9,680 nt of DNA from Pseudomonadota bacterium (GTDB lineage Bacteria; Bdellovibrionota; Bacteriovoracia; Bacteriovoracales; Bacteriovoracaceae): contig JAEYUK010000116.1 in assembly GCA_023432655.1 (NCBI GenBank), forward strand, positions 1-9,680, given 5' to 3'. The translations under genes and the position numbers were made by a program. Positions 1 through 5,495 of this stretch are shown here, in pieces. The stretch's first letter is position 1; each line of letters starts with the position of its first letter. Below the pieces are notes generated by a model. The model made no database searches. It saw only the letters and a program-made list of their open reading frames with translations, and was not told the DNA's origin.

Positions 1-59
1 GCTTCGAATGAAGCAAACGGTAGTATCAATGAAAGGATTAAAACGCTGAGCTTTTTCAT
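1..59 (-). CDS. Partial CDS, exported protein of unknown family (N-terminus only)
   Basis: Reading leftwards, an ATG at 59-57 overlaps the TGA stop of the cytochrome-fused NosZ (58-56) in a classic ATGA junction. The 19 complete codons visible begin MKKLSVLILSLILPFAS, which is a typical Sec signal peptide (two lysines, a hydrophobic core, then small residues), and the frame is open to the window edge. The four-base overlap suggests translational coupling, so this is the third gene of the nos operon. In clade II nos clusters the genes after nosZ are often nosB, nosD or small c-type cytochromes; NosD and the cytochromes are exported and would fit, but nothing visible decides between them. No clear Shine-Dalgarno is seen, consistent with coupling. 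Confidence 0.7.
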   Translation of the reverse strand, partial: MKKLSVLILSLILPFASFE

Positions 60-2389
60 TTCTTAGTCACTTGTCCAGATTTAAATTGATCCAGATATTC
101 AATAATCTCTTCCAGATCTTTTGGATCTACTTCGAGATTTGGCATTTCAAGACCATATTTCTTAACCAGTGGTGCAATAGTCGGATCATCGTAATAGTTT
201 TCAGGATTCTTCACGAATTTCCGGATCCAATCTTTTGATCTTTTTACTGTGATGTTAGTCAGATCGGGTGCAGTGTCTTCATTGCCATGAACGTGACAGC
301 CAATACATCCATACTCTTCAAACTTGATGGCCCCTGGGTGTTGTGAATCAGTTGTGGCCAGGCGCTCAATTGTCTCAGGACTTTTGAAGAGCTCATTCAA
401 GTATTTGGCTCTGATGTGTAAGGCCTCAACTCTTCTTTTTTCGAATTGTGCGTCCGGTGCAACGGCCAGACTGCCTAGGAAAGTATTTTCAAAAGGTGAA
501 GAAATATCTTCCACTGAATAGGTGTAGTCACCTTTTTGAGAGGCCACAAAACGGAGTGTGGAAGTCTTTCCAGGAGTAAACATTCCCAGAACACTCATTC
601 CATGAATAGCGAACTTTAGCACTTTACCAGTTTCTTGTTCCACATTTGTCAGATGAAGGAAGACCTCTTCTCCTTGCTTGACTTGAAAGTTATGAGGGGC
701 CATGCCGTTTCTGTCGAGAGTTCCGAAAACTTCGACTTTATTTCCTTTGCGGGTAACTCTCTCTTTTCCTTTCTGAGTGGCAACAGGGGAAAGTTTCATT
801 TGCACAGGGTCTGTTCCAACCGGGTAAGTGCTGATTGGACTGAGCTTTTTAGTATCAATACAAACTGTGTAGTGCGGCTCTCCGAGTGGAAGAGGTAAGT
901 CGTAAAGGACTCTCATCTTTGGTTTTGTGGTATCAATCAATTGGTGGTTTTGTGGTAATAAAGGTCCGACTGAGTCAAATCTATCGATGGCAAGTTTATT
1001 CAGGGCCACCACATACTTTCCAGCGGGCTCCATGGAGTCACCCATCATTGAAACCAGGTGTCCGATGTTATAGTTAATTGATACCTTATCGATAACTTTC
1101 TTATTTAGATAATCCCACTTCACCACCTGTGAATCCAGATAGAGAGAAGTATAAACTATCCCCGGCTCTTTATCGTACTGTGTATGAAGAGGTCCAAGAC
1201 CTAAATCAACTTGTGCATGAATGGATTTCTGAAGATCCAATACCGGGATGCCGTATTCATCAGTTCCAGCAAAATCTTTCTCCGCAATGAGTTTTTTAAT
1301 CTTCTGGAAATCATAAACAGTGGCATGAGTATCAAGTTTTCCTGAAACGATGATATAACGTCCGTCGGGAGAAATATCAGCTCCATGAGGAGATTTCGGC
1401 TCAGGGATCAAAAATAAGACACCTTCTTTGGCAGCGACTTCCATAGGGATAGTTTTATGACCATTGACGATCTTTGTTTTACCTTGCTTTACTAATTCCT
1501 CGGCCCGCTTCCAGTTCACTACGTGCATGTAGTCGGTATCTCGGGAAGAACATCCTGCTTCGAAGGGAGGATTTTTTCCATCAGCACCAGAGCCGATGTA
1601 ACGTTCCGAACAAAATGAGTTGGTGAAAGTAAATCCGTAGCTTTCTCCTTTACCGGCGTCACTTAAATCTTGCGAGTAAGGTGGGGCAATCACAGTGAAA
1701 GAGTTCTCAGTATCAATCCTTCCGATATTATTATCAAATTTATGGAAGGTAATGCCTCCGCGATAGTGCTTGTTAAAGTTCTCTTGATTTAGTGGGACAT
1801 AACCGCCATCAGAGGGGGCCGCGTATTGGGAGCCTTCAACGATATACTCAGTATTTGGAGTGGCGAATGCTCCTCCGTGTGCCGACATATAAATCGGGTT
1901 GTGAACAACTTGTTTTGTCTCAAAGTCTCTAAGGTCAATGACAAAAATTCTGGGATTGGCCTTATCATTGATAAAGGCGTAGCGCCCGTCATATTTACCA
2001 TTCGTTTCTGAAAAGGCCGGGTGATGGGTATCGGCCCAGGTTAGTTCCGGAGCATTTTTTCTGCGGGCCTTATTCACCATCTGCTTGGTCTGGGTGTCAT
2101 GAAGAAACCCAGAGGCAGGGTCATGGGCAGCAGTCGGAACATACTTATAAATTCTCATGGATGGAACACCATAAAGAATCGCCGATGCTGCTTGTCCGCC
2201 GGAGTTAATACACAGAAACTCATCCTTTTTTCCGGCCGGGGTATAGGTTTGGGCCGCCGACAAAAGATCTTCCGGTTTTAAGTTTCTATTTTTAGCAATG
2301 CTCAGAAGTTGCTCTGAAAGGTTTCCCTCCGCCAGAGCAGGTCCGGATATTGCCATAACGAGGCACAGGGTTAGTTTATTCATTCTCAT
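56..2389 (-). CDS. nosZ: NosZ-type nitrous oxide reductase, CuZ-bearing subunit, with degenerate CuA domain and C-terminal cytochrome c
   Basis: This 777-aa protein should be the catalytic half of a periplasmic N2O reductase (N2O to N2). A Sec signal peptide (residues 1-20, cleavage after ALA) replaces the Tat signal of clade I enzymes, as in clade II. The seven-bladed propeller (about 55-530) keeps all seven CuZ histidines: H122/H123 (ADTHHP), H171 (SAHGG), H335 (SPHG), H402 (GPLH), H444 (IGH) and H506 (EPH); K425 in DSQVVKW is also kept. The following cupredoxin-like domain (about 552-645) has lost all CuA ligands: YSVEDISSPFENTF (624-637) replaces the C-x3-C-x3-H-x2-M segment, and L591 stands where the first CuA histidine should be. 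A class I cytochrome c domain follows, with CIGCH at 695-699 and M749 as likely axial ligand. The start is set by GGA seven bases upstream; it lies 1 nt after the preceding paralogue. Identity as NosZ is secure; activity without its own CuA is inference. Confidence 0.95.
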   Translation of the reverse strand: MRMNKLTLCLVMAISGPALAEGNLSEQLLSIAKNRNLKPEDLLSAAQTYTPAGKKDEFLCINSGGQAASAILYGVPSMRIYKYVPTAAHDPASGFLHDTQTKQMVNKARRKNAPELTWADTHHPAFSETNGKYDGRYAFINDKANPRIFVIDLRDFETKQVVHNPIYMSAHGGAFATPNTEYIVEGSQYAAPSDGGYVPLNQENFNKHYRGGITFHKFDNNIGRIDTENSFTVIAPPYSQDLSDAGKGESYGFTFTNSFCSERYIGSGADGKNPPFEAGCSSRDTDYMHVVNWKRAEELVKQGKTKIVNGHKTIPMEVAAKEGVLFLIPEPKSPHGADISPDGRYIIVSGKLDTHATVYDFQKIKKLIAEKDFAGTDEYGIPVLDLQKSIHAQVDLGLGPLHTQYDKEPGIVYTSLYLDSQVVKWDYLNKKVIDKVSINYNIGHLVSMMGDSMEPAGKYVVALNKLAIDRFDSVGPLLPQNHQLIDTTKPKMRVLYDLPLPLGEPHYTVCIDTKKLSPISTYPVGTDPVQMKLSPVATQKGKERVTRKGNKVEVFGTLDRNGMAPHNFQVKQGEEVFLHLTNVEQETGKVLKFAIHGMSVLGMFTPGKTSTLRFVASQKGDYTYSVEDISSPFENTFLGSLAVAPDAQFEKRRVEALHIRAKYLNELFKSPETIERLATTDSQHPGAIKFEEYGCIGCHVHGNEDTAPDLTNITVKRSKDWIRKFVKNPENYYDDPTIAPLVKKYGLEMPNLEVDPKDLEEIIEYLDQFKSGQVTKK

Positions 2390-2390
2390 A

Positions 2391-4286
2391 TTATTGTCCT
2401 TTAATATAATTGAAGAAGCTGTTCATTTTCGGATCGTGATGGAGTTTAAGCATGTTGTCTGTCTCAACAACCTTCTTATCATTCATAGGCTTAACTATAA
2501 GGTAGCCTTGCATTTCTAAGTGAAGGGCCGAACAGAATTCAGTACAGTAGTAAGGGAAAACACCTGGTCGATCTGCAACGAAAGTTAATGTTGCTGTCTT
2601 CCCTGGTTCCCAACTTCCATGGACGTTATAAGTATCGATGGTAAAACCATGAGTCTGGTCTCTGGATTGTTCATTACTGGTGATGTGAATACTGACGATA
2701 TCACCTTGCTCTACTTCAATGAAATCAGGAGTAATGTGACTTCTGATGACAGTTGCGTAGACATGAACCCTTTTACCGTCACGAACAATTTGCTCTTTCC
2801 CAGAGGGAGTTTTGTAAGTTGAAATAAGTCCCGATCTTGGGTCAGTCCCAATTTTATAGCGGAAGATGGGTTTATTAAGACTTGTTGACATCGCCACACC
2901 ACCGAGTCTGGTTGCCTGGGGAATAGACGCGTCGTAAAGACTTTGCATTTTATCACTACTAATATCGATAAGGTGGGCCGAAAGACCTAACTGAGGGCCC
3001 ACATGAGTGAATCTTCCATAAGGTGAATGATTGACGACAGAGGCGTATTTACCTTCTGGAGTCATTGTATCCGATCCAGGGATAGTAATCCGGCCAACCG
3101 GGAAATCAAGCTTATGTGAAGCCGTAACACTCTTTTTACTTAGAGAAATCTTAACTAGCTGATCTGGTTTATGAACTGTGACGAAAAGATCGTCCTTAGT
3201 GAAGGCAGCATCAATTGAAGGTCCGCCGACATTGATTTCACTCCAACCGGATTTCCCCGCAAGTAGATCCTTCATTGAAATCATTTGTACGGAGTTGTTT
3301 TGTATATTTGTTATGACTGCCAGTTCTCCATTTCCTGAGATCACGACTTTATTTGATCCTGCTGGTAGAGAAATCCTTTTCAGTATATTTTCTTTTAAAG
3401 CGACTTCTGTAGGAAAAACGAAATGATTATTAACCATCACGGACTTAGTTGAAGTTAAAGCTTCTGCTGCCTTCCAATTAAAGATATTAAGTAACGGGGT
3501 GTTTCCTTTGGATAGAGAAAGGGCCACTCCCTCACTCACACCTTTACCCATTGCCGGAGATGATTGCTTTGCTGGAGGCAGGAGCACTGTGAATGATGCT
3601 GGTGGATTAATAAAAAAATGCTTGTGACCATCGTTTTCTTTTTCCACAAATTTCCAGAAAGTAGCGCCGGACTGTTGGCCATGCTTTTCCGTATTCTCAG
3701 GGTTAAAAGTTGTTTGGGCGAGGTAGTCGGTGTCAGTGCTTACCGCGATATCAGAATTCGAATTTTTAAAGATAGGGTTGGTAACAACTTGTTTGGCTTC
3801 GTATTCTGCCAGATCGACTAGGCCAATTCTTCCGTTTGAGGCATCAGAGATAAACACCGCTCTCGCGTCATGTTTTCCTTTGGTTAAAGAAAGAGCAGGT
3901 GTTCCCATGTCACCAAAGGTGTACTCAATCTCATCCCGGCTACTGCCTTTTAGGATTGCTTTACTTTCATCATCGAATGCGTAACCTTGCCAAGGTTCGG
4001 CCGAAAAGACGGAAACGTATTTCAGAATTTTCATTGCGGGCATACTTACCACCGCCAGACGTCCCGATACGCCGGTCCCAAAAAAGGCCAGGTATTCATC
4101 GGAGGCTCCGCTAGGGTTGTAGGTTTTCGCCGAAGCAATGAGGTCCTGAGGGGTGAGCCCCCGGGCCTTAGCGACTTCAGCAAGTTCTCCTTTCACGAAA
4201 CTATCAGAAACTTTCGCTTCATCTTTGTCACCGCTACAGGAGGAGAGGGCCAGTGTGAGTAAGAGTAAAAGAGGGGTCATCTTCAT
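2391..4286 (-). CDS. NosZ-like lipoprotein with intact CuA domain and no CuZ ligands
   Basis: This is a full-length NosZ paralogue (631 aa) with the opposite loss to its neighbour. The C-terminal cupredoxin domain has a complete CuA site: H546 (THGF), C581 and C585 in YYCTEFC, H589 and M592 (SALHLEM). The residue between the cysteines is Glu583, as in cytochrome oxidase subunit II, not the Trp of clade I NosZ. Every CuZ histidine in the propeller is replaced: DMGTP (126-130) for DTHHP, SNSDI (176-180) for the AHGG region, LPAGS (307-311) for SPHG, GPSID (355-359) for GPLH, R399 for the GH histidine, and RLGGV (460-464) for the EPH region. Clade II features such as EPWQGYAFDDESK remain. The N-terminus has a lipobox LSSC with C17 followed by Ser, predicting an outer-membrane lipoprotein. 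AAGGA at 4298-4294, 7 nt before ATG 4286, sets the start; an in-frame ATG at 4331 would bury the signal peptide. First gene of the operon. It is likely an electron-transfer partner, not a catalyst. Confidence 0.93.
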   Translation of the reverse strand: MKMTPLLLLLTLALSSCSGDKDEAKVSDSFVKGELAEVAKARGLTPQDLIASAKTYNPSGASDEYLAFFGTGVSGRLAVVSMPAMKILKYVSVFSAEPWQGYAFDDESKAILKGSSRDEIEYTFGDMGTPALSLTKGKHDARAVFISDASNGRIGLVDLAEYEAKQVVTNPIFKNSNSDIAVSTDTDYLAQTTFNPENTEKHGQQSGATFWKFVEKENDGHKHFFINPPASFTVLLPPAKQSSPAMGKGVSEGVALSLSKGNTPLLNIFNWKAAEALTSTKSVMVNNHFVFPTEVALKENILKRISLPAGSNKVVISGNGELAVITNIQNNSVQMISMKDLLAGKSGWSEINVGGPSIDAAFTKDDLFVTVHKPDQLVKISLSKKSVTASHKLDFPVGRITIPGSDTMTPEGKYASVVNHSPYGRFTHVGPQLGLSAHLIDISSDKMQSLYDASIPQATRLGGVAMSTSLNKPIFRYKIGTDPRSGLISTYKTPSGKEQIVRDGKRVHVYATVIRSHITPDFIEVEQGDIVSIHITSNEQSRDQTHGFTIDTYNVHGSWEPGKTATLTFVADRPGVFPYYCTEFCSALHLEMQGYLIVKPMNDKKVVETDNMLKLHHDPKMNSFFNYIKGQ

Positions 4287-4351
4287 GTTGTTTTCCTTGT
4301 GTAGGATAAAATTTCTTTCCTCTATTTCCACCCATTTAGACCTTTAATTCC

Positions 4352-4365
4352 TTGATACTGGTCAA
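4352..4365 (-). promoter_or_regulatory. FNR/NNR-type box for the nos operon
   Basis: TTGATactgGTCAA matches the Crp/FNR-family consensus TTGAY-N4-RTCAA at all ten positions; this form is the one recognised by NNR/DNR/FNR regulators of denitrification. Its centre lies 72.5 bp before the ATG of the lipoprotein gene. A class II spacing (-41.5) would put the transcript start near 4317 with only a weak -10 (GGAAAT, 4329-4324). A better -10, TATCCT at 4308-4303, would start transcription inside the Shine-Dalgarno, so I make no firm -10 call. The Crp/FNR protein at 6663-7364 is the obvious candidate ligand. Confidence 0.75.
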
Positions 4366-4419
4366 GAGAATGAATTATATGGAGGTTTTTTGTAAGGCAT
4401 TTTTTATATTTTTTAAAAC

Positions 4420-4433
4420 TTGATCTGAGTCAT
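4420..4433 (+). promoter_or_regulatory. FNR/NNR-type box at -41.5 of the small-protein gene
   Basis: TTGATctgaGTCAT matches TTGAY-N4-RTCAA at nine of ten positions. Its centre (4426.5) is exactly 41.5 bp before the start point (4468) predicted from the -10-like TACATT at 4456-4461, the standard class II activator spacing. The stretch just upstream (about 4386-4419) is T/A-rich and could act as an UP element. This is a separate site from the nos box 68 bp away, so the divergent region has one box for each direction. Confidence 0.65.
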
Positions 4434-4455
4434 GAATTTACATGAAAGAAACCGC

Positions 4456-4461
4456 TACATT
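4456..4461 (+). promoter_or_regulatory. Predicted -10 element of the small-protein gene
   Basis: TACATT keeps the key TA...T positions of TATAAT and lies where a class II FNR-dependent promoter needs it. The start point near 4468 gives a 26-nt leader containing the strong ribosome site. There is no -35 of note, as expected for activator-dependent promoters. Confidence 0.45.
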
Positions 4462-4493
4462 GGAATGTATGAATAAAATCCAGAAGGGGATTT

Positions 4494-4628
4494 ATGGATA
4501 CTAAAGAGAAAAACAAACCAGAGTCGAAAGAAACGGAAAAAGAAGATAAAAATGAGGATAAAAAACAAACTGAAAAGAAAGAAGAAAGTGGTGAGCACGG
4601 ATCCTGCTGCGGATCTTGTGGTGGTTAA
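4494..4628 (+). CDS. Small 44-aa protein with Lys/Glu-rich body and Cys-rich GSCCGSCGG tail
   Basis: ATG at 4494 is preceded by AAGGGGA (4484-4490), one of the strongest ribosome sites in the window, and the frame runs 44 codons to TAA at 4626-4628. Residues 2-34 are almost entirely Lys, Glu, Asp, Asn, Gln, Ser and Thr (predicted disordered or helical, no signal peptide or membrane segment). The tail has H35, C38, C39 and C42 in HGSCCGSCGG, a cluster suited to binding a thiophilic metal such as copper or zinc, or a persulfide. A short near-repeat GGATCYTG-type DNA encodes the two GSC units. It is divergent from the nos operon, has its own FNR-type promoter and converges with the ArsR-rhodanese gene, their stop codons interleaving at TTAA. 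I do not recognise the family. A role in copper supply for NosZ, or in sulfane-sulfur handling, is only inference from context. Confidence 0.75.
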   Translation: MDTKEKNKPESKETEKEDKNEDKKQTEKKEESGEHGSCCGSCGG

Positions 4629-5278
4629 GATTTACTTTTGAGGGAATACCAGGACTCATCCAGACGGTAGGCCTCGATTCCTTTTTTTCTAAGCTCATTT
4701 ACTACAGATGCCGAGAGGGCGCAAAAGCGCCCTCGGCAGAAAACAAGTACAGGTTTATTTTTAGGAATTTGTGAGAGATTTTTACTAATCTCTGTACTCG
4801 GAATATGAAGGACATTGAGTTTTCCCAATGGTTCAGTTACTTCGTCCTCTGGGCGTGCATCAAGAAGAACAACCTCCTGATTCTTAGCAAGCTTTATAGT
4901 TGTTTTGATATTTTCTGCCCAGGCCATCTCTTCATAGACTTCATCCACTTCTAGTTTAAGACTGGGATCTAATGCTTGGGTAAAATCCTGACAGGCTTCC
5001 CAAAAAGAATAGGCCGCAGGGTGGAGCGAATAAAGCCTGTTCTTCCCTTGAGTAGTCACTGTCACAATTTTGTATCCCAGCATCTTTCGCAGATGCATGG
5101 AAGTATTCGCCACACTTTGATTAATTTTTTGCGCCAACGTTTCGACAGTTAAAGGGCCTTGCGATAAGAAATGAATGAGTTTAATTCTTACTGGAGAGGA
5201 TATTCCGCTTAAATAATTGGCAACAGTCGAGAAAACTTCGTCTTGTTGAATTTTTAATTTTTCTAAATCTTTTCCCAT
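4625..5278 (-). CDS. ArsR-family regulator fused to a rhodanese domain
   Basis: This 217-aa protein combines a winged helix (about residues 12-90; recognition helix around SVANTSMHLRKML, 55-67) with a rhodanese domain (about 122-215). The rhodanese active-site loop is CRGRFC (181-186): C181 is the expected persulfide-carrying nucleophile and C186 closes the loop, as in the known ArsR-rhodanese fusions. The fusion form suggests a cytoplasmic regulator that senses or transfers sulfane sulfur, or is tuned by thiol chemistry such as nitrosation. GAGGAGT at 5290-5284 supports the start. No canonical CxCxxC metal site is seen in the DNA-binding helix. It is convergent with the small Cys-rich gene and probably autoregulates through the palindrome at 5316-5335. 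The targets are unknown; the adjacent nos operon is possible. Confidence 0.88.
   Translation of the reverse strand: MGKDLEKLKIQQDEVFSTVANYLSGISSPVRIKLIHFLSQGPLTVETLAQKINQSVANTSMHLRKMLGYKIVTVTTQGKNRLYSLHPAAYSFWEACQDFTQALDPSLKLEVDEVYEEMAWAENIKTTIKLAKNQEVVLLDARPEDEVTEPLGKLNVLHIPSTEISKNLSQIPKNKPVLVFCRGRFCALSASVVNELRKKGIEAYRLDESWYSLKSKS
4709..4738 (-). other. Strong hairpin inside the rhodanese coding sequence
   Basis: On the minus strand TGCCGAGGGCGC, a TTTT loop and its complement interrupted by a two-base bulge form a 12-bp GC-rich stem in an AT-rich gene. The hairpin encodes exactly the rhodanese catalytic loop from C181 to A190 (CRGRFCALSA). It lacks a following U-tract on either strand, so it is not a typical intrinsic terminator. 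On the plus strand it lies 81 bp beyond the stop of the small Cys-rich gene and could weakly stop or stabilise that transcript. Confidence 0.5.
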
Positions 5279-5315
5279 AAAAACTCCTCATTTTACCCAT
5301 TATTGTACAGGAGAT

Positions 5316-5335
5316 ATTCAATAAATCAATTGAAT
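5316..5335 (-). promoter_or_regulatory. Palindromic operator candidate upstream of the ArsR-rhodanese gene
   Basis: ATTCAAT-N6-ATTGAAT is a perfect inverted repeat with 7-bp arms, centred 47 bp before the ATG at 5278. ArsR-family dimers bind imperfect AT-rich palindromes of about this size near their own promoters, so autoregulation is likely but inferred. Confidence 0.5.
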
Positions 5336-5414
5336 GAAGCTTTTAGGAACGAAAAATAAACAACTTAAAGCATTAAGCTTAATTAAAGCTTAAGATGATT
5401 TATGTCATATTATC

Positions 5415-5428
5415 CTGATTAAAATCAG
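5415..5428 (+). promoter_or_regulatory. FNR/CRP-like box upstream of the PAS sensor gene
   Basis: CTGATtaaaATCAG is a perfect palindrome that keeps the TGAT-N4-ATCA core of FNR-family sites, differing from TTGAT-N4-ATCAA only at the outer bases. Its centre (5421.5) lies about 43 bp before the start point (near 5465) implied by a TCTAAT -10 at 5453-5458, close to the class II distance. Confidence 0.45.
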
Positions 5429-5446
5429 ATAGATAAAATTCCGGTC

Positions 5447-5477
5447 TTAGTTTCTAATTTATTTATTAGTAACTAAT
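5447..5477 (+). repeat. Two tandem palindromic operator-like repeats TTAGTWWCTAAT
   Basis: TTAGTTTCTAAT (5447-5458) and TTAGTAACTAAT (5466-5477) are two copies of one near-palindromic 12-mer spaced 19 bp start to start, just under two helical turns. The first overlaps the candidate -10 of the PAS gene and the second covers the likely transcript start, a position fit for a repressor. The bound protein is not known. Confidence 0.4.
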
Positions 5478-5495
5478 TAACGACGAGATTCATGC

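Noticed and set aside
3987..4262. Plus-strand ORFs across the two NosZ genes
   Set aside because: They lie wholly inside well-supported coding sequence on the other strand and show no domain or ribosome site.
2391..4286. The CuA-bearing NosZ paralogue as a pseudogene
   Set aside because: The frame is intact over 631 codons, the signal peptide, lipobox and all CuA ligands are kept, and it has good ribosome spacing as first gene of the operon. Loss is confined to the CuZ site.
4287..4331. An N-terminal extension of the lipoprotein starting at the in-frame ATG 4331
   Set aside because: It would put 15 charged residues before the signal peptide; AAGGA is correctly spaced for ATG 4286.
4469..4504. 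An 11-codon ORF beginning one base after the predicted start point of the small-peptide gene
   Set aside because: No ribosome site or distinctive composition; it overlaps the real start by chance as far as can be seen. A leaderless leader peptide cannot be excluded.
4501..4698. A minus-strand 65-codon ORF overlapping the small peptide and the ArsR-rhodanese 3' end
   Set aside because: It is a shadow frame: its opposite strand holds the real small gene with a strong ribosome site, and its own start has no ribosome site or recognisable domain.
5364..5393. AAGCTTAA repeats and the ATTAAGCTTAAT palindrome
   Set aside because: Short AT-rich self-complementary words are expected by chance in this spacer, and they do not line up with a promoter element.
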